The notes: generated by a model not told the origin, from the letters alone. Positions 9,235 to 17,498 are shown, counted from the first letter of the stretch. The stretch: DNA of 64,000 nucleotides from Amycolatopsis coloradensis (GCF_001953865.1 NZ_MQUQ01000005.1:523256-587255), one strand, 5' to 3'. Numbers and translations are program-made.

Positions 9235-10203
9235 TCAAGCGGCCCGGTCCTGGCGGACGACCACCACGTTCGGTCGAGGTCGGCGGGATGCCGCGCGGAA
9301 GGCCGAGCGGAGCTCCGCGACGACTGCATCAGGTTCGGTCCGCAGACGCGAAGGGAGCGTCTGCACAACGACGATCCCAGCTGCGGCGTAGCGATTGTTC
9401 CTGTCGATGGTTTTCGCGAAGTCAGCCTTCTTGAAATGGAAGTCGAAGGAGTCGACCTCCCAGGCCAGTCCTACCTCATCACACCACTCGTCCGGCATGG
9501 CGATGTAGTTTCCTCGCGGATCGTAGATCTTGACGTTGTGTTCGGCGGGAGGGAGTCCAGCCTGCGTCCAGACCGACGTGGCGATCGCCTCGGGTACGGA
9601 CTTGATGTTGGTGCTGATCTCTTTCAGGACCGCCCGAGGTGTCGCTGTCCCTCGCTTGCTGCCCGAGTCGAGTTGGTCCATCAGCTCGGGTGTCGTGCAG
9701 TGCCCGGACTCGACGGCCTCGATCAGTAGCGCGCGAACAGGATCAAGTTCCCTGATGCGGCGTACACCGTCGAGTACCGCGCGGGCCGGTGCCGCAACAG
9801 GAATACCGTCGATGATTCGTGTCGTCGGCATGTGGATGGTTCGCTCGACCAGCGCGAACTTCGCGCTGTTGACACGATGTTTCTCTGGTATCAGGAGGTG
9901 AACCGACCGATCCGGCGGTACGTTCTGGAGGCCGTAGCGTCGCGCTGCTTCGAAACCTGTGAGTACGCCGAAGCCGTTGGCGTGCATGAGCGCGGCCTCG
10001 ATACGTTGTCGCGCCGATGGTCGATCTCTGGACAGCAAGACGATGCCTGGTAGTAGGTGTGTCCATCTGCCGCCAGGCAGACATCTTCGATACGACGTCA
10101 TCGGAGTGATGCCCAATCGCTCGAGGGCCGCCACCCGGATCACGCCGTGTCGGCTGTGTTGTAGTAGGTAGGCTTCTGTGAAGGATGAGCTTGCGATGTG
10201 CAC
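9235..10203 (-). CDS. AbiEi-like protein: winged-helix antitoxin domain plus nuclease-like C-terminal domain
   Basis: A 322-residue protein. The N-terminal 60 residues fit the AbiEi antitoxin winged helix (H-G-V-I-R-V-A-A-L-E-R-L-G-I then R-W-T-H-L-L-P-G-I-V-L). The C-terminal third has a D-E-W-C-D-E-V-G-L-A-W-E-V-D-S stretch resembling the D..ExD pattern of DUF559/Vsr-like restriction-fold proteins. The start is GTG at 10203. No AbiEii toxin gene lies next to it, so it is an orphan. The base composition looks less GC-biased than its neighbours. Both sides carry the same 53-bp palindrome. The biological role is unknown; the domain calls come from pattern recognition only. Confidence 0.75.
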   Translation of the reverse strand: MHIASSSFTEAYLLQHSRHGVIRVAALERLGITPMTSYRRCLPGGRWTHLLPGIVLLSRDRPSARQRIEAALMHANGFGVLTGFEAARRYGLQNVPPDRSVHLLIPEKHRVNSAKFALVERTIHMPTTRIIDGIPVAAPARAVLDGVRRIRELDPVRALLIEAVESGHCTTPELMDQLDSGSKRGTATPRAVLKEISTNIKSVPEAIATSVWTQAGLPPAEHNVKIYDPRGNYIAMPDEWCDEVGLAWEVDSFDFHFKKADFAKTIDRNNRYAAAGIVVVQTLPSRLRTEPDAVVAELRSAFRAASRRPRPNVVVVRQDRAA

Positions 10204-10248
10204 CTGGACAGAGTCGGGCGTAGGTCCGACAAAAACTCTGTGGTGGCT

Positions 10249-10301
10249 GTTATGAACGGACCTTTCATAACAAAATCTGTTATGAAAGGTCCGTTCATAA
10301 C
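10249..10301. repeat. 53-bp palindrome, copy 2
   Basis: Arms 10249-10271 and 10279-10301 are identical to those of the copy at 9170; only the 7-base loop differs. It lies 25 bases downstream of the stop of the S10 peptidase gene and 45 bases upstream of the AbiEi-like start, so the two copies bracket that gene. Confidence 0.9.
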
Positions 10302-10326
10302 ACGCTTTGAGGCGGCCCGAGGCGAG

Positions 10327-11823
10327 CTACTTCCCCGAAGCGGCCTTCACGAACTTCGCCAGGTCCTTCGACTGCTGCACCCGAGACGCCTCGTTCACGT
10401 ACATCATGTGCCCGGCCGGGTAGTAGGCCGTGTCGATGTTCTCCCGCAGTTCCTCGGGAATCTGCAACCGCGCCAGAACGTGTTCTGAAGCGAAGTAAGG
10501 TGTCGCGCCATCGTAGTGACCGAAAGCGACATGCACCCGCAGATGCGGATTCGAGCGCATGGCCGAGGCGAGTGAGTCCACAGAGGACACCGAGCGGCCC
10601 TCGAAGTCCGAGTACGACCAGGCCTTGAACACGTCCGTCGAAAGGACCTCGTACGGCAGGTCGTTTTCGTAACCCAGTTCCGCGCGCACGTAATGGTTGA
10701 GTCCGGCGGCGTAGGCGCCGATGATCCGCGAGATCGACGGGTCGTCGCTCATGTGCTCGCGGCCGCCGTCCGGCTCCCAGGTGGTGAACCGGCCGTCCAT
10801 CCGGCCGACGACGAGACCCTTGTCCCGCAGCAGTTCGGTGAAGTACCGGACGTGCTCGATCCGCAGGTTCACCCGGTCCACATAGGACTCGCTCAGGCCT
10901 GTCAGGGAAGCGAGCGTGGACACGGCGTCGGCGCGGTCCTGTGTGGACAGACGGGCACCGCGCGCGAGGGCCCAGGGGAGTTCCTTGGCGGCGAAGTCCT
11001 CGGCGTCCGCGAGGACGTCGTCGAGCGGACGGTCGCCGTGGAGGCCGTGGTAGTGCGCGATCGCCGCGTACGTCGGAACGAAGAGCGTGTACGGGAGGTC
11101 GTTGCCCTCGGTGAACCGCAGCGTGCCGAGGTCCAGCACCGAGGAGATCAGCAGTAGGCCGTTCAGGTACATCCCGTGGCGCTCTTGCAGATGCGCCGCC
11201 AGCCCGGCCGCGCGAAGCGTGCCGTAAGACTCGCCCGCCAGGAACTTCGGCGACAGCCAGCGCTGTTTGCGCGAGACCCACAGCCGGATCACCTCGCCGA
11301 TGGACTCGATGTCGGCCGTGTACCCGTGGTACTCCTTGGCCTTCTCGCCGTCGACAGCGCGCGAATAGCCGGTCGACACCGGGTCGATGAACACCAGGTC
11401 GCTGTGCGCCAGCAGGGTTTCCTGGTTGTCGGTCAGCCCGTAGGGCGGCGCGACCGGGTCGTCGACGTCGCCGGACAGCACGCGGCGCGGTCCGAGCAGA
11501 CCCAGGTGCAGCCAGACGCTCGCCGAGCCGGGGCCGCCGTTGAACGCGAACGTGACCGGGCGCGAGCCGGGGTCCGCGTCGTCGAGCGTGTAGGAGGTCA
11601 CGAACACCTCCGCTTTGGGCTTGTGGCCCTCGGACTTGCCGTCGGTGATGACCTCCTTCCTCAGCACGATCCGCCCGGTCTGGGCGGTGTACGCGAGCTT
11701 CTTGCGCTTGAGCGTCAGCGTGTGCTTCGTGGTGACCAGGTCGTCGATCGGTTCGACCTTGGTTTCCACCGACGGGGTGTCCTTCTCGTCGGTGGTCTTT
11801 TCCTCGGGATCGGTGTCCGGCAT
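10327..11823 (-). CDS. S10 family serine carboxypeptidase-like protein
   Basis: A 498-residue alpha/beta hydrolase. It has the S10 oxyanion motif F-N-G-G-P-G-S-A-S (residues 94-102) and G-E-S-Y-G around the predicted nucleophile Ser199. Asp438 (H-Y-D-G-A-T-P-Y) and His472 (P-A-G-H-M-M-Y) complete the triad. No signal peptide is visible; the first 30 residues are acidic and hydrophilic, so it is probably cytoplasmic, unlike vacuolar or secreted carboxypeptidases. The ATG at 11823 is divergent from the endonuclease V gene with only 28 bases between the starts, so the two promoters must overlap or the transcripts be nearly leaderless. Confidence 0.9.
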   Translation of the reverse strand: MPDTDPEEKTTDEKDTPSVETKVEPIDDLVTTKHTLTLKRKKLAYTAQTGRIVLRKEVITDGKSEGHKPKAEVFVTSYTLDDADPGSRPVTFAFNGGPGSASVWLHLGLLGPRRVLSGDVDDPVAPPYGLTDNQETLLAHSDLVFIDPVSTGYSRAVDGEKAKEYHGYTADIESIGEVIRLWVSRKQRWLSPKFLAGESYGTLRAAGLAAHLQERHGMYLNGLLLISSVLDLGTLRFTEGNDLPYTLFVPTYAAIAHYHGLHGDRPLDDVLADAEDFAAKELPWALARGARLSTQDRADAVSTLASLTGLSESYVDRVNLRIEHVRYFTELLRDKGLVVGRMDGRFTTWEPDGGREHMSDDPSISRIIGAYAAGLNHYVRAELGYENDLPYEVLSTDVFKAWSYSDFEGRSVSSVDSLASAMRSNPHLRVHVAFGHYDGATPYFASEHVLARLQIPEELRENIDTAYYPAGHMMYVNEASRVQQSKDLAKFVKAASGK

Positions 11824-11851
11824 GATCCCAACTTACTGGCAGTCTGTACCG

Positions 11852-12532
11852 GTGGACATCGTCACGGCGCATGATCGCCCGAACACGACCGCCGAAGCGA
11901 TCGAAATCCAGGAGACGCTGCGCGGCCTGGTCGATCGCGAGGATCGTTGCCCACAACAGATCCTGACGGTCACCGGTTTGGACGTCGCCTACGACGAGGG
12001 CAGCGGCCTCATCGCCGCCGCCGCGGTCACTCTCGACACCACCGATTTCCGCGTCGTGGAAAAGCGGACCGTCGTCTCCGAAGTCTCCTTTCCGTACGAA
12101 CCGGGTCTTTTCGCCTTCCGTGAGCTGCCCCCGCTGCTCGATGCCCTTCGCGCGCTCGACCACAGTCCGGACCTCCTGGTCTGCGACGGGCACGGGCTGG
12201 CTCACCCGCGCCGGTTCGGGCTGGCATGCCACGTCGGCGTCGTGACCGGCTTGCCGACCCTCGGTGTCGGCAAGACCCGCTTCATCGGAAAGCACGGCGA
12301 GCCAGGGCGGGAACGCGGTGCCAAGGAACCCCTGGTGGACGACGGCGAGGTCGTGGGCATGGTCCTGCGCACCCAGGACGATGTGAAACCCGTTTACGTC
12401 TCCGTCGGCCACAAGATCTCGCTGGACAACGCGTGCCGACAGGTGCTCCGGTTGTCGCCCGCGTTCCGCCAGCCGGAGACGACCAGGCAAGCCGACCGCC
12501 TCTGCCGCGCCGCGTTGAAAGAAGCGTCATGA
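11852..12532 (+). CDS. nfi: Endonuclease V (deoxyinosine repair)
   Basis: A 226-residue Mg-dependent nuclease that nicks DNA next to hypoxanthine formed by adenine deamination. Conserved elements are G-L-D-V-A-Y (first catalytic Asp), the motif C-D-G-H-G-L-A-H-P-R-R-F-G-L-A, and G-V-G-K-T-R-F-I-G. The frame is open further upstream, but the GTG at 11852 gives normal family length and lies just outside the divergent S10 gene. The stop overlaps the start of the uracil-DNA glycosylase gene as ATGA, so the two repair enzymes are translationally coupled. Confidence 0.92.
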   Translation: MDIVTAHDRPNTTAEAIEIQETLRGLVDREDRCPQQILTVTGLDVAYDEGSGLIAAAAVTLDTTDFRVVEKRTVVSEVSFPYEPGLFAFRELPPLLDALRALDHSPDLLVCDGHGLAHPRRFGLACHVGVVTGLPTLGVGKTRFIGKHGEPGRERGAKEPLVDDGEVVGMVLRTQDDVKPVYVSVGHKISLDNACRQVLRLSPAFRQPETTRQADRLCRAALKEAS

Positions 12533-13221
12533 GGTTCCGCTCGCTCGCCGAACTCGACGCCGAGGTCGTCGGCTGCCGCGCCTGCCCGCGGCTGGTCGCG
12601 TGGCGCGAGGAGATCGCCGTGGTCAAACGCGCGGCTTTCGCCGGTGAGACTTACTGGGCCCGGCCGGTGCCCGGTTTCGGCCCGCCGGACGCCTCGCTGG
12701 CGATCGTCGGTCTCGCCCCTTCGGCACACGGCGCGAACCGCACCGGCCGTCTCTTCACCGGCGACCCGTCCGGTGACGTTCTCTTCAAGGCGCTTCACCG
12801 GGTCGGGGTCGCGTCGCAGCCGACGTCGACCCGGATAGGTGACGGTCTCGAGCTCCGAGGGGCCCGGATGGTCTCGCCGGTGAGATGCGCGCCACCCGCC
12901 AACAAGCCCACACCTGAGGAACGGGACACCTGCCGATCCTGGCTTGCCGAAGAGCTGACGTTGCTGAAACCGACGCTGAAGGCCGTCGTGGTGCTCGGCG
13001 CGTTCGGCTGGCAGGCGCTGCTGCCGGTGCTCGCGGAGGCGGGCTGGCCGGTCCCCGCGCCACGCCCGAAGTTCGGTCACGGAGTCGAACTGGAACTCGG
13101 CGACCTGCGCCTTTTCGGCTGTTATCACGTGTCGCAGCGCAATGTCCAGACCGGTCGCCTGACCCTTGACATGGTGTGCGACGTCCTGGCCTCCGCGACC
13201 TCGGCGGCCGGCCTGAACTGA
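12529..13221 (+). CDS. udgB: Uracil-DNA glycosylase family 5 (UdgB)
   Basis: A 230-residue glycosylase. Motif A is G-L-A-P-S-A-H-G-A-N-R-T-G-R-L-F-T-G-D, the UdgB version that lacks the acidic residue of other UDG families. Motif B appears as Y-H-V-S-Q-R-N-V-Q-T-G-R-L-T. Cysteines in C-R-A-C-P near the N-terminus and in R-C-A-P-P and D-T-C-R-S fit the iron-sulfur cluster of this family. UdgB enzymes excise uracil and also hypoxanthine and xanthine, which matches the coupling to endonuclease V through the ATGA overlap. The His position in motif B reads H-V-S rather than the common H-P-S. Confidence 0.92.
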   Translation: MRFRSLAELDAEVVGCRACPRLVAWREEIAVVKRAAFAGETYWARPVPGFGPPDASLAIVGLAPSAHGANRTGRLFTGDPSGDVLFKALHRVGVASQPTSTRIGDGLELRGARMVSPVRCAPPANKPTPEERDTCRSWLAEELTLLKPTLKAVVVLGAFGWQALLPVLAEAGWPVPAPRPKFGHGVELELGDLRLFGCYHVSQRNVQTGRLTLDMVCDVLASATSAAGLN

Positions 13222-13305
13222 ATCGGTGCGGAAACCGTGGCGACGCTGGTCACAGCCGGATGGGGTCTGCGAGCGATCTCAGCTGATGGGTGCGACTATA
13301 GGAAT

Positions 13306-14634
13306 ATGGCTGGTGTTAAGTCGGAACCGACACGGATCCTCGTCCTTGGTGGTGGGTACGTCGGGCTCTACACGGCGTACGGGCTTCAGAAGATGCTCCG
13401 GGCCAACGAAGCGTCCGTGACGGTCGTTGATCCGCAGCCGCACATGACCTATGCCCCCTTCCTGCCCGAGGCGGCGGCCGGTGCGATCGAACCGCGGCAC
13501 GTGGTCGTGCCGCTGCGGCGCGTGCTCAAGCGCTGCCACGTGCTCACCGCGCGGGTGACGAAGATCGAGCACGACCGCAAGGCCGTCACGGTCGAGGCCG
13601 CCGACGGTCACGTCGAGCAGCTGAACTACGACGTCCTCGTGGTCGCGCTCGGCGCTGTCGCGCGCATCCTGCCGATCCCCGGCCTGGTCGAAGAAGGTAT
13701 CGCCTTCAAGACCATCGGCGAGGCGATCTACCTGCGCAACCACGTCATGACGAAGCTGGACGAGGCCGCCAGCACGCTCGATCCCGAGCAGCGCAAGCGC
13801 CTGCTGACGTTCACCGTCGTCGGCGGCGGGTTCGCCGGTATCGAGGCGCTCGCCGAACTCGAGGACATGACCCGCTTCGCGGTGGAGCACTACTACCCGA
13901 ACCTCAAGGTCGAAGACATCCGCTGGGTGCTCGTCGAGGCGGCCGGGAGGATCCTCCCCGAGGTGCGCGAGACGCTCGGTGTGTACACCGTCGAGCAGCT
14001 CGAGAAGCGCGGCATCGAAGTCTATTTGTCGACAGCCGCGAAGTCGTTCGAGAACGGCCACGTCGTGCTTTCGGACGGCACCGAGTTCGACACCGACACG
14101 ATCATCTGGACCGCCGGTGTGAAGGCGAACCCGGTGCTCGCCAGCTCGGATCTGCCGCTGGACAAGCGTGGCCGCGTCGAAGCGACCGCCGCGATGCAGG
14201 TCGTCGGGCACCCCGACGTCTGGACCGCCGGTGACAACGCCGCCGTGCCGGACCTCTCGCGTACCGAGCAGGACCCGACCGCGACCTGCCCGCCGAACGC
14301 GCAGCACGCCGTTCGCCAGGCGCGTCTGCTGGCGAAGAACATCATCAAGGTGATCCGCGGCGGCAAGCCGAAGGACTACTACCACAAGAACCTGGGTGCG
14401 GTGGCCAGCCTCGGCCTGCACAAGGGTGTCGCCGACGCGCTGAACCTGAAGATCAAGGGCTTCCCGGCCTGGCTCTTCCACCGCGCGTACCACCTCAAGG
14501 CGATGCCGACGTGGAACCGCAAGATCCGCATCCTGTTCGACTGGATGCTCGGTGGCCTGTTCCGGCGCGAGGTCATCTCGCTCGGCCAGATCAACAACCC
14601 GCGCGAAGAGTTCGACAGGCTGTCGAAGTCCTGA
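13306..14634 (+). CDS. ndh: Type II NADH dehydrogenase (NDH-2)
   Basis: A 442-residue FAD-dependent, non-proton-pumping NADH:quinone oxidoreductase of the respiratory chain, attached to the inner face of the membrane. The FAD-binding G-G-G-Y-V-G-L is at residues 14-20, the NADH-binding G-G-G-F-A-G-I-E is near 170, and a W-T-A-G-D-N-A-A-V motif near 305 closes the FAD site. The C-terminal third has the amphipathic helices that anchor NDH-2. I chose the ATG at 13306 over an upstream GTG because TATAGG ends 4 bases before it, consistent with a leaderless transcript. A palindrome begins 10 bases after the stop. Confidence 0.93.
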   Translation: MAGVKSEPTRILVLGGGYVGLYTAYGLQKMLRANEASVTVVDPQPHMTYAPFLPEAAAGAIEPRHVVVPLRRVLKRCHVLTARVTKIEHDRKAVTVEAADGHVEQLNYDVLVVALGAVARILPIPGLVEEGIAFKTIGEAIYLRNHVMTKLDEAASTLDPEQRKRLLTFTVVGGGFAGIEALAELEDMTRFAVEHYYPNLKVEDIRWVLVEAAGRILPEVRETLGVYTVEQLEKRGIEVYLSTAAKSFENGHVVLSDGTEFDTDTIIWTAGVKANPVLASSDLPLDKRGRVEATAAMQVVGHPDVWTAGDNAAVPDLSRTEQDPTATCPPNAQHAVRQARLLAKNIIKVIRGGKPKDYYHKNLGAVASLGLHKGVADALNLKIKGFPAWLFHRAYHLKAMPTWNRKIRILFDWMLGGLFRREVISLGQINNPREEFDRLSKS

Positions 14635-14644
14635 GCCCGTAGCT

Positions 14645-14695
14645 CCGTGAAGGCCTCCATTCCTACGCTGAAGGTAGGGAAGGAGGCCTTCACGG
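14645..14695. repeat. Palindromic intergenic element (GTGAAGGCCTCC type), copy 1
   Basis: An inverted repeat whose outer 14 bases per arm (CCGTGAAGGCCTCC / complement) are perfect and whose inner part pairs with mismatches. It starts 10 bases after the ndh stop codon. Related copies occur at 18672 and 39148. Confidence 0.85.
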
Positions 14696-14880
14696 CGTTC
14701 AGGGTATGTCGGTGCGGGCATTGCGGAAGTCAGTACCCGCCGTTCCGCTCGCCACCGGTTACGTGACGAACTCAGGTTCTGCATCGCGCCTCAGGCCGTT
14801 TGGAACGAGCTCGGCCTTCGTTGGCTTGAATATCGGCGTACCGAGGCGGCGAACTGACGCTCATCGCCTAGGCTGTCGGT

Positions 14881-14954
14881 GCCCCGGTAGCCCAACTGGC
14901 AGAGGCAGTCGACTTAAAATCGACCCAGTGCGGGTTCGATCCCCGTCCGGGGCA
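14881..14954 (+). tRNA. tRNA with UAA anticodon (Leu, UUA codon), short variable arm
   Basis: A 74-base cloverleaf. The acceptor GCCCCGG pairs with CCGGGGC, discriminator A73. The D arm is GCC/GGC with GG in the loop. The anticodon stem GTCGA/TCGAC encloses the loop CTTAAAA, whose central triplet is TAA. The T arm is GCGGG-TTCGATC-CCCGT. The CCA end is not encoded. The variable region is only 5 bases, whereas canonical leucine tRNAs carry a long class II arm, so the leucine identity rests on the anticodon and A73. A TAGGCT element 6 bases upstream could be the -10 box. There are no adjacent tRNA genes. Confidence 0.88.
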
Positions 14955-14978
14955 CTCACACCATCCCCGCCACGATCG

Positions 14979-15272
14979 TCAGCTCCACTTCACGTCGGCG
15001 AGTTCGATCACTTCCGTCCAATTCAGGCGGACGTCCTCGGCTTCCGCGGCGAGGCGTTGGGCCGGGGTGAGCGTTTCGGCCAATTCGGCCTCATAGTGAC
15101 CGTCACCGGCTTGGGAGACGCTCGTCCGGCCCAATCCCCATTGGTCCGCGCGGTGGAAGATCGCGGCCTCCAAGGTGGCCGCTTCGACAGGCCTGCCGAA
15201 GCGCAGTAGTACCTCGACGGCGACATGACAGACGTCGCCTTCGGCTTGAAACCAGGTGATGGCGCGTCGCAC
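14979..15272 (-). CDS. Hypothetical small acidic protein
   Basis: A protein of about 97 residues read from a GTG at 15272, ending 25 bases after the tRNA. I do not recognise the family. The amino-acid mix is balanced (V-A-V-E-V-L-L-R-F-G-R-P-V-E-A-A-T-L-E-A-A-I-F-H and a T-P-A-Q-R-L-A-A-E-A-E-D stretch), unlike the arginine- and proline-rich shadow frames around it. The reading frame continues upstream of the GTG without a stop for some distance, so the true N-terminus may be longer. No signal peptide or membrane segment is visible. Confidence 0.5.
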   Translation of the reverse strand: MRRAITWFQAEGDVCHVAVEVLLRFGRPVEAATLEAAIFHRADQWGLGRTSVSQAGDGHYEAELAETLTPAQRLAAEAEDVRLNWTEVIELADVKWS

Positions 15273-15700
15273 GGCGTCGGCGGCGTCATCGAAAGGCGAC
15301 CGAAGCGCTCTCGCTCCCGGAACCGCCCACGGTGGACGAGCGCTGTACTGCGGTATTCAGGGCTTGAGGAATCTCTGGCTGCCCCTCGGCGGTCTCCGTC
15401 CCGGCCACGGAACCGTGCTTTCGGTCGCCGAGGCGGGCGGGGGTGACACCGAGTTCATCGGGAACGCCGTGATGACCGTTCAGAACACCGCGGTCCAGAC
15501 CGACGGCGTGCTGTTCCAGGTCGACGTGCAATGGGACAGCGGGCTCTGCATCTGGGTGAAGTACGTCGAGGTCCTGTGATGTCGTGACGGGGGAGGCCGG
15601 AATCACCACTTGAGCGAAACCAGGAGGACGGCCGCCCTTCTGGGCACGACCGGTTCCGCTCTGTGGACGTCCTGGTTCCCACGGTCGGCCGCCGCCGACA
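15273..15700 (+). other. 428-base gap with a possible small or remnant reading frame
   Basis: No certain gene. A plus-strand frame ending at 15579 has protein-like character over its last 60 codons (G-G-G-D-T-E-F-I-G-N-A-V-M-T-V-Q-N-T-A-V, then a W-D-S-G-L-C-I-W-V-K-Y-V end). It lacks a convincing start and may be the tail of a decayed gene. The opposite strand is also open over part of the region but gives low-complexity translations. The last 120 bases before 15701 hold no feature I can support. Confidence 0.35.
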
Positions 15701-16972
15701 ATGGTCGCCATGACCGGAACCGGCCTGACCGACGAAGCCACCTACGACCGCACACGGCTCGCGCAGTGGCGTGCGGGGCAGGCGCGAGGTGACGGGATGT
15801 CGCGGCGCGGGCTGCTCCGGCTGGCGGCCGGTGGCTCACTCGCGCTGACGGCGTTTGGCGCGCTCCCGGCGGCGACGGCGTCGGCGGCCTCGCCGATCGT
15901 GAAGCCCTTGCCGCCGGAGCTTTTCGAGGTCTACGGCACCAACGCGGAAACGCGGTGGGAGGCCCTGAGCGGCCAGGGCTATCTCACGCCGGTCGACCGG
16001 TTCTTCGTGCGAAACCACACCTCCACCCCGTCGATCGACGCCGGCACCTGGAGTCTGAAACTCTTCGGCACCGGGCTGCGCGGCGCGCCGACAGCGGACA
16101 GGCCGGTCGAGTTCACCTACGCCGACTTGCTCCGGTTGCCGTCGGAGGCGATCACCGCCGCCATCGAATGCGCGGGCAACGGCCGGAGTCACTTCACCGG
16201 TCAGCAAGGACAGACGGTGGCTGGGACGGCGTGGAAACTCGGCGCCATCGGCGTCGCGCGCTGGTGTGGTGTCCGGCTCTCGACGGTGCTGGCCAAGGCC
16301 GGGCTGACGCGGCACGCGGTGGACGTCCTGCCGGAGGGCTTGGACGCCGACTACGTCACTGGCGGGGTCAACCTGGGGAAGGTGCGTCGTCCGCTGCCGG
16401 TCGCGAAGGCGTTGCAGGACGTCTTGCTGGCCTATGAGATGAACGGGCGTCCACTGCCGCCGGACCACGGGCATCCGGTGCGGCTCGTCGTGCCGTCCTG
16501 GGTGGGGATCTCGTCGATCAAATGGCTGGGGCGCATCGAGGTCTCGGAAACGCCGCTGGTCTCGCCGTGGAACACGCAGTACTACCGGCTGCTGGGGCCG
16601 GGCTACCCGGCGGAGGGCACGGTCGTGACCCGGCAGGTGGTCAAGAGCGCCTTCGAACTGCCGTGGAATGCCGAGTTCACGGCCGGTGGCAGGCACGTGC
16701 TGAGTGGCCGTTCGTGGTCGGGCAACGGCCGGATCCGGCGGGTCGAAGTGAGCACCGGTGACGGCTGGCGGCGGGCGAGGTTCGTGGGCGCGGCGGCGGA
16801 TCGCGGCTGGCAACGCTGGGAAATCCCTTGGCGCCCCAGTACTTCCGGTAGCCACACCCTGCGGGCACGGGCGACGGACATCATCGGCGTCACCCAGCCG
16901 GACGTCACCCCGCACAATACGCAGGGCTACCTTTTCGACGCCGTCGTCCGGCATCCGGTCCGGGTGGTGTGA
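15701..16972 (+). CDS. Molybdopterin-dependent oxidoreductase, sulfite oxidase family, TAT-exported
   Basis: A 423-residue enzyme with a twin-arginine signal (S-R-R-G-L-L-R-L-A at residues 34-42, then a hydrophobic stretch ending A-S-A). The Moco-binding domain has I-E-C-A-G-N-G-R-S, with Cys157 the expected molybdenum ligand. A dimerisation domain (W-S-G-N-G-R-I-R-R-V-E-V-S and H-T-L-R-A-R-A-T-D near the end) completes the sulfite-oxidase fold. ATG codons at 15701 and 15710 are both possible starts. The enzyme is predicted extracytoplasmic; sulfite is the likely but unproven substrate. A winged-helix regulator gene begins 1 base after its stop. Confidence 0.88.
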   Translation: MVAMTGTGLTDEATYDRTRLAQWRAGQARGDGMSRRGLLRLAAGGSLALTAFGALPAATASAASPIVKPLPPELFEVYGTNAETRWEALSGQGYLTPVDRFFVRNHTSTPSIDAGTWSLKLFGTGLRGAPTADRPVEFTYADLLRLPSEAITAAIECAGNGRSHFTGQQGQTVAGTAWKLGAIGVARWCGVRLSTVLAKAGLTRHAVDVLPEGLDADYVTGGVNLGKVRRPLPVAKALQDVLLAYEMNGRPLPPDHGHPVRLVVPSWVGISSIKWLGRIEVSETPLVSPWNTQYYRLLGPGYPAEGTVVTRQVVKSAFELPWNAEFTAGGRHVLSGRSWSGNGRIRRVEVSTGDGWRRARFVGAAADRGWQRWEIPWRPSTSGSHTLRARATDIIGVTQPDVTPHNTQGYLFDAVVRHPVRVV

Positions 16973-16973
16973 G

Positions 16974-17498
16974 ATGACGCAGTCGGTCGCGGTGAGCGGG
17001 GAACCGACCGTCGAACTGACCCTGGCGTTGCGGGTGAACACCGACTCCGAGCACGCCGCCGCGATCGCCGCGCGCCTGCTCGAGTCCTTTGAGGACACCG
17101 TCGGGGTGACCCTCACGACGCGGACCTTCCAAGCGGGCGAAGCGACGTCCGCCCAGGTCGTCGAACTCGCCGGACGGCGGCGACGCCTCAGCGGCTCCGC
17201 GCCGCCGCTGCGCATCGAGCCGGATTCGAGACGAGTGCTGTTGCACGGCGAGGTGCTGGAGTTCACCAGGCTGGAGTTCGATCTCCTGCTGTTCCTGAGC
17301 CGGAATCCGGACCGCGTCTTCGACCGCGTCACGCTGATGGCGCGGGTGTGGGGCCTGGCCGGTGGCAACGGGCGGACCGTCGACGTCCACGTCCGGAAGA
17401 TCCGCGGGAAACTGGAACCCGTGCTGACGCCGATCACGACGGTGCGCGGGGTGGGTTACCGATTCGACGGGGCGGGGCACGTGCTGATCGCGGACTGA
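16974..17498 (+). CDS. Winged-helix DNA-binding protein with OmpR/PhoB-type output domain
   Basis: A 174-residue protein. Residues 75-165 form an OmpR-type winged helix: L-T-R-L-E-F-D-L-L-like recognition (here F-T-R-L-E-F-D-L-L), R-V-F-D-R-V-T-L-M-A-R-V-W, V-D-V-H-V-R-K-I-R-G-K-L, and the terminal T-V-R-G-V-G-Y-R-F. There is no receiver domain; the first 70 residues instead look like a short alpha/beta segment of unknown role, so it is not a standard response regulator. The ATG lies 1 base after the sulfite-oxidase-like gene's stop, implying one transcript and possible regulation of that enzyme or related sulfur genes. Confidence 0.85.
   Translation: MTQSVAVSGEPTVELTLALRVNTDSEHAAAIAARLLESFEDTVGVTLTTRTFQAGEATSAQVVELAGRRRRLSGSAPPLRIEPDSRRVLLHGEVLEFTRLEFDLLLFLSRNPDRVFDRVTLMARVWGLAGGNGRTVDVHVRKIRGKLEPVLTPITTVRGVGYRFDGAGHVLIAD

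Noticed and set aside
9170-10301. Insertion sequence with terminal inverted repeats
   Set aside because: The enclosed gene has no transposase motifs, and each flank is a complete palindrome rather than one half of a terminal repeat. No target duplication is visible.
14706-15209. 167-codon plus-strand frame over the tRNA
   Set aside because: It reads through the tRNA gene and is antisense to a more protein-like minus-strand frame.
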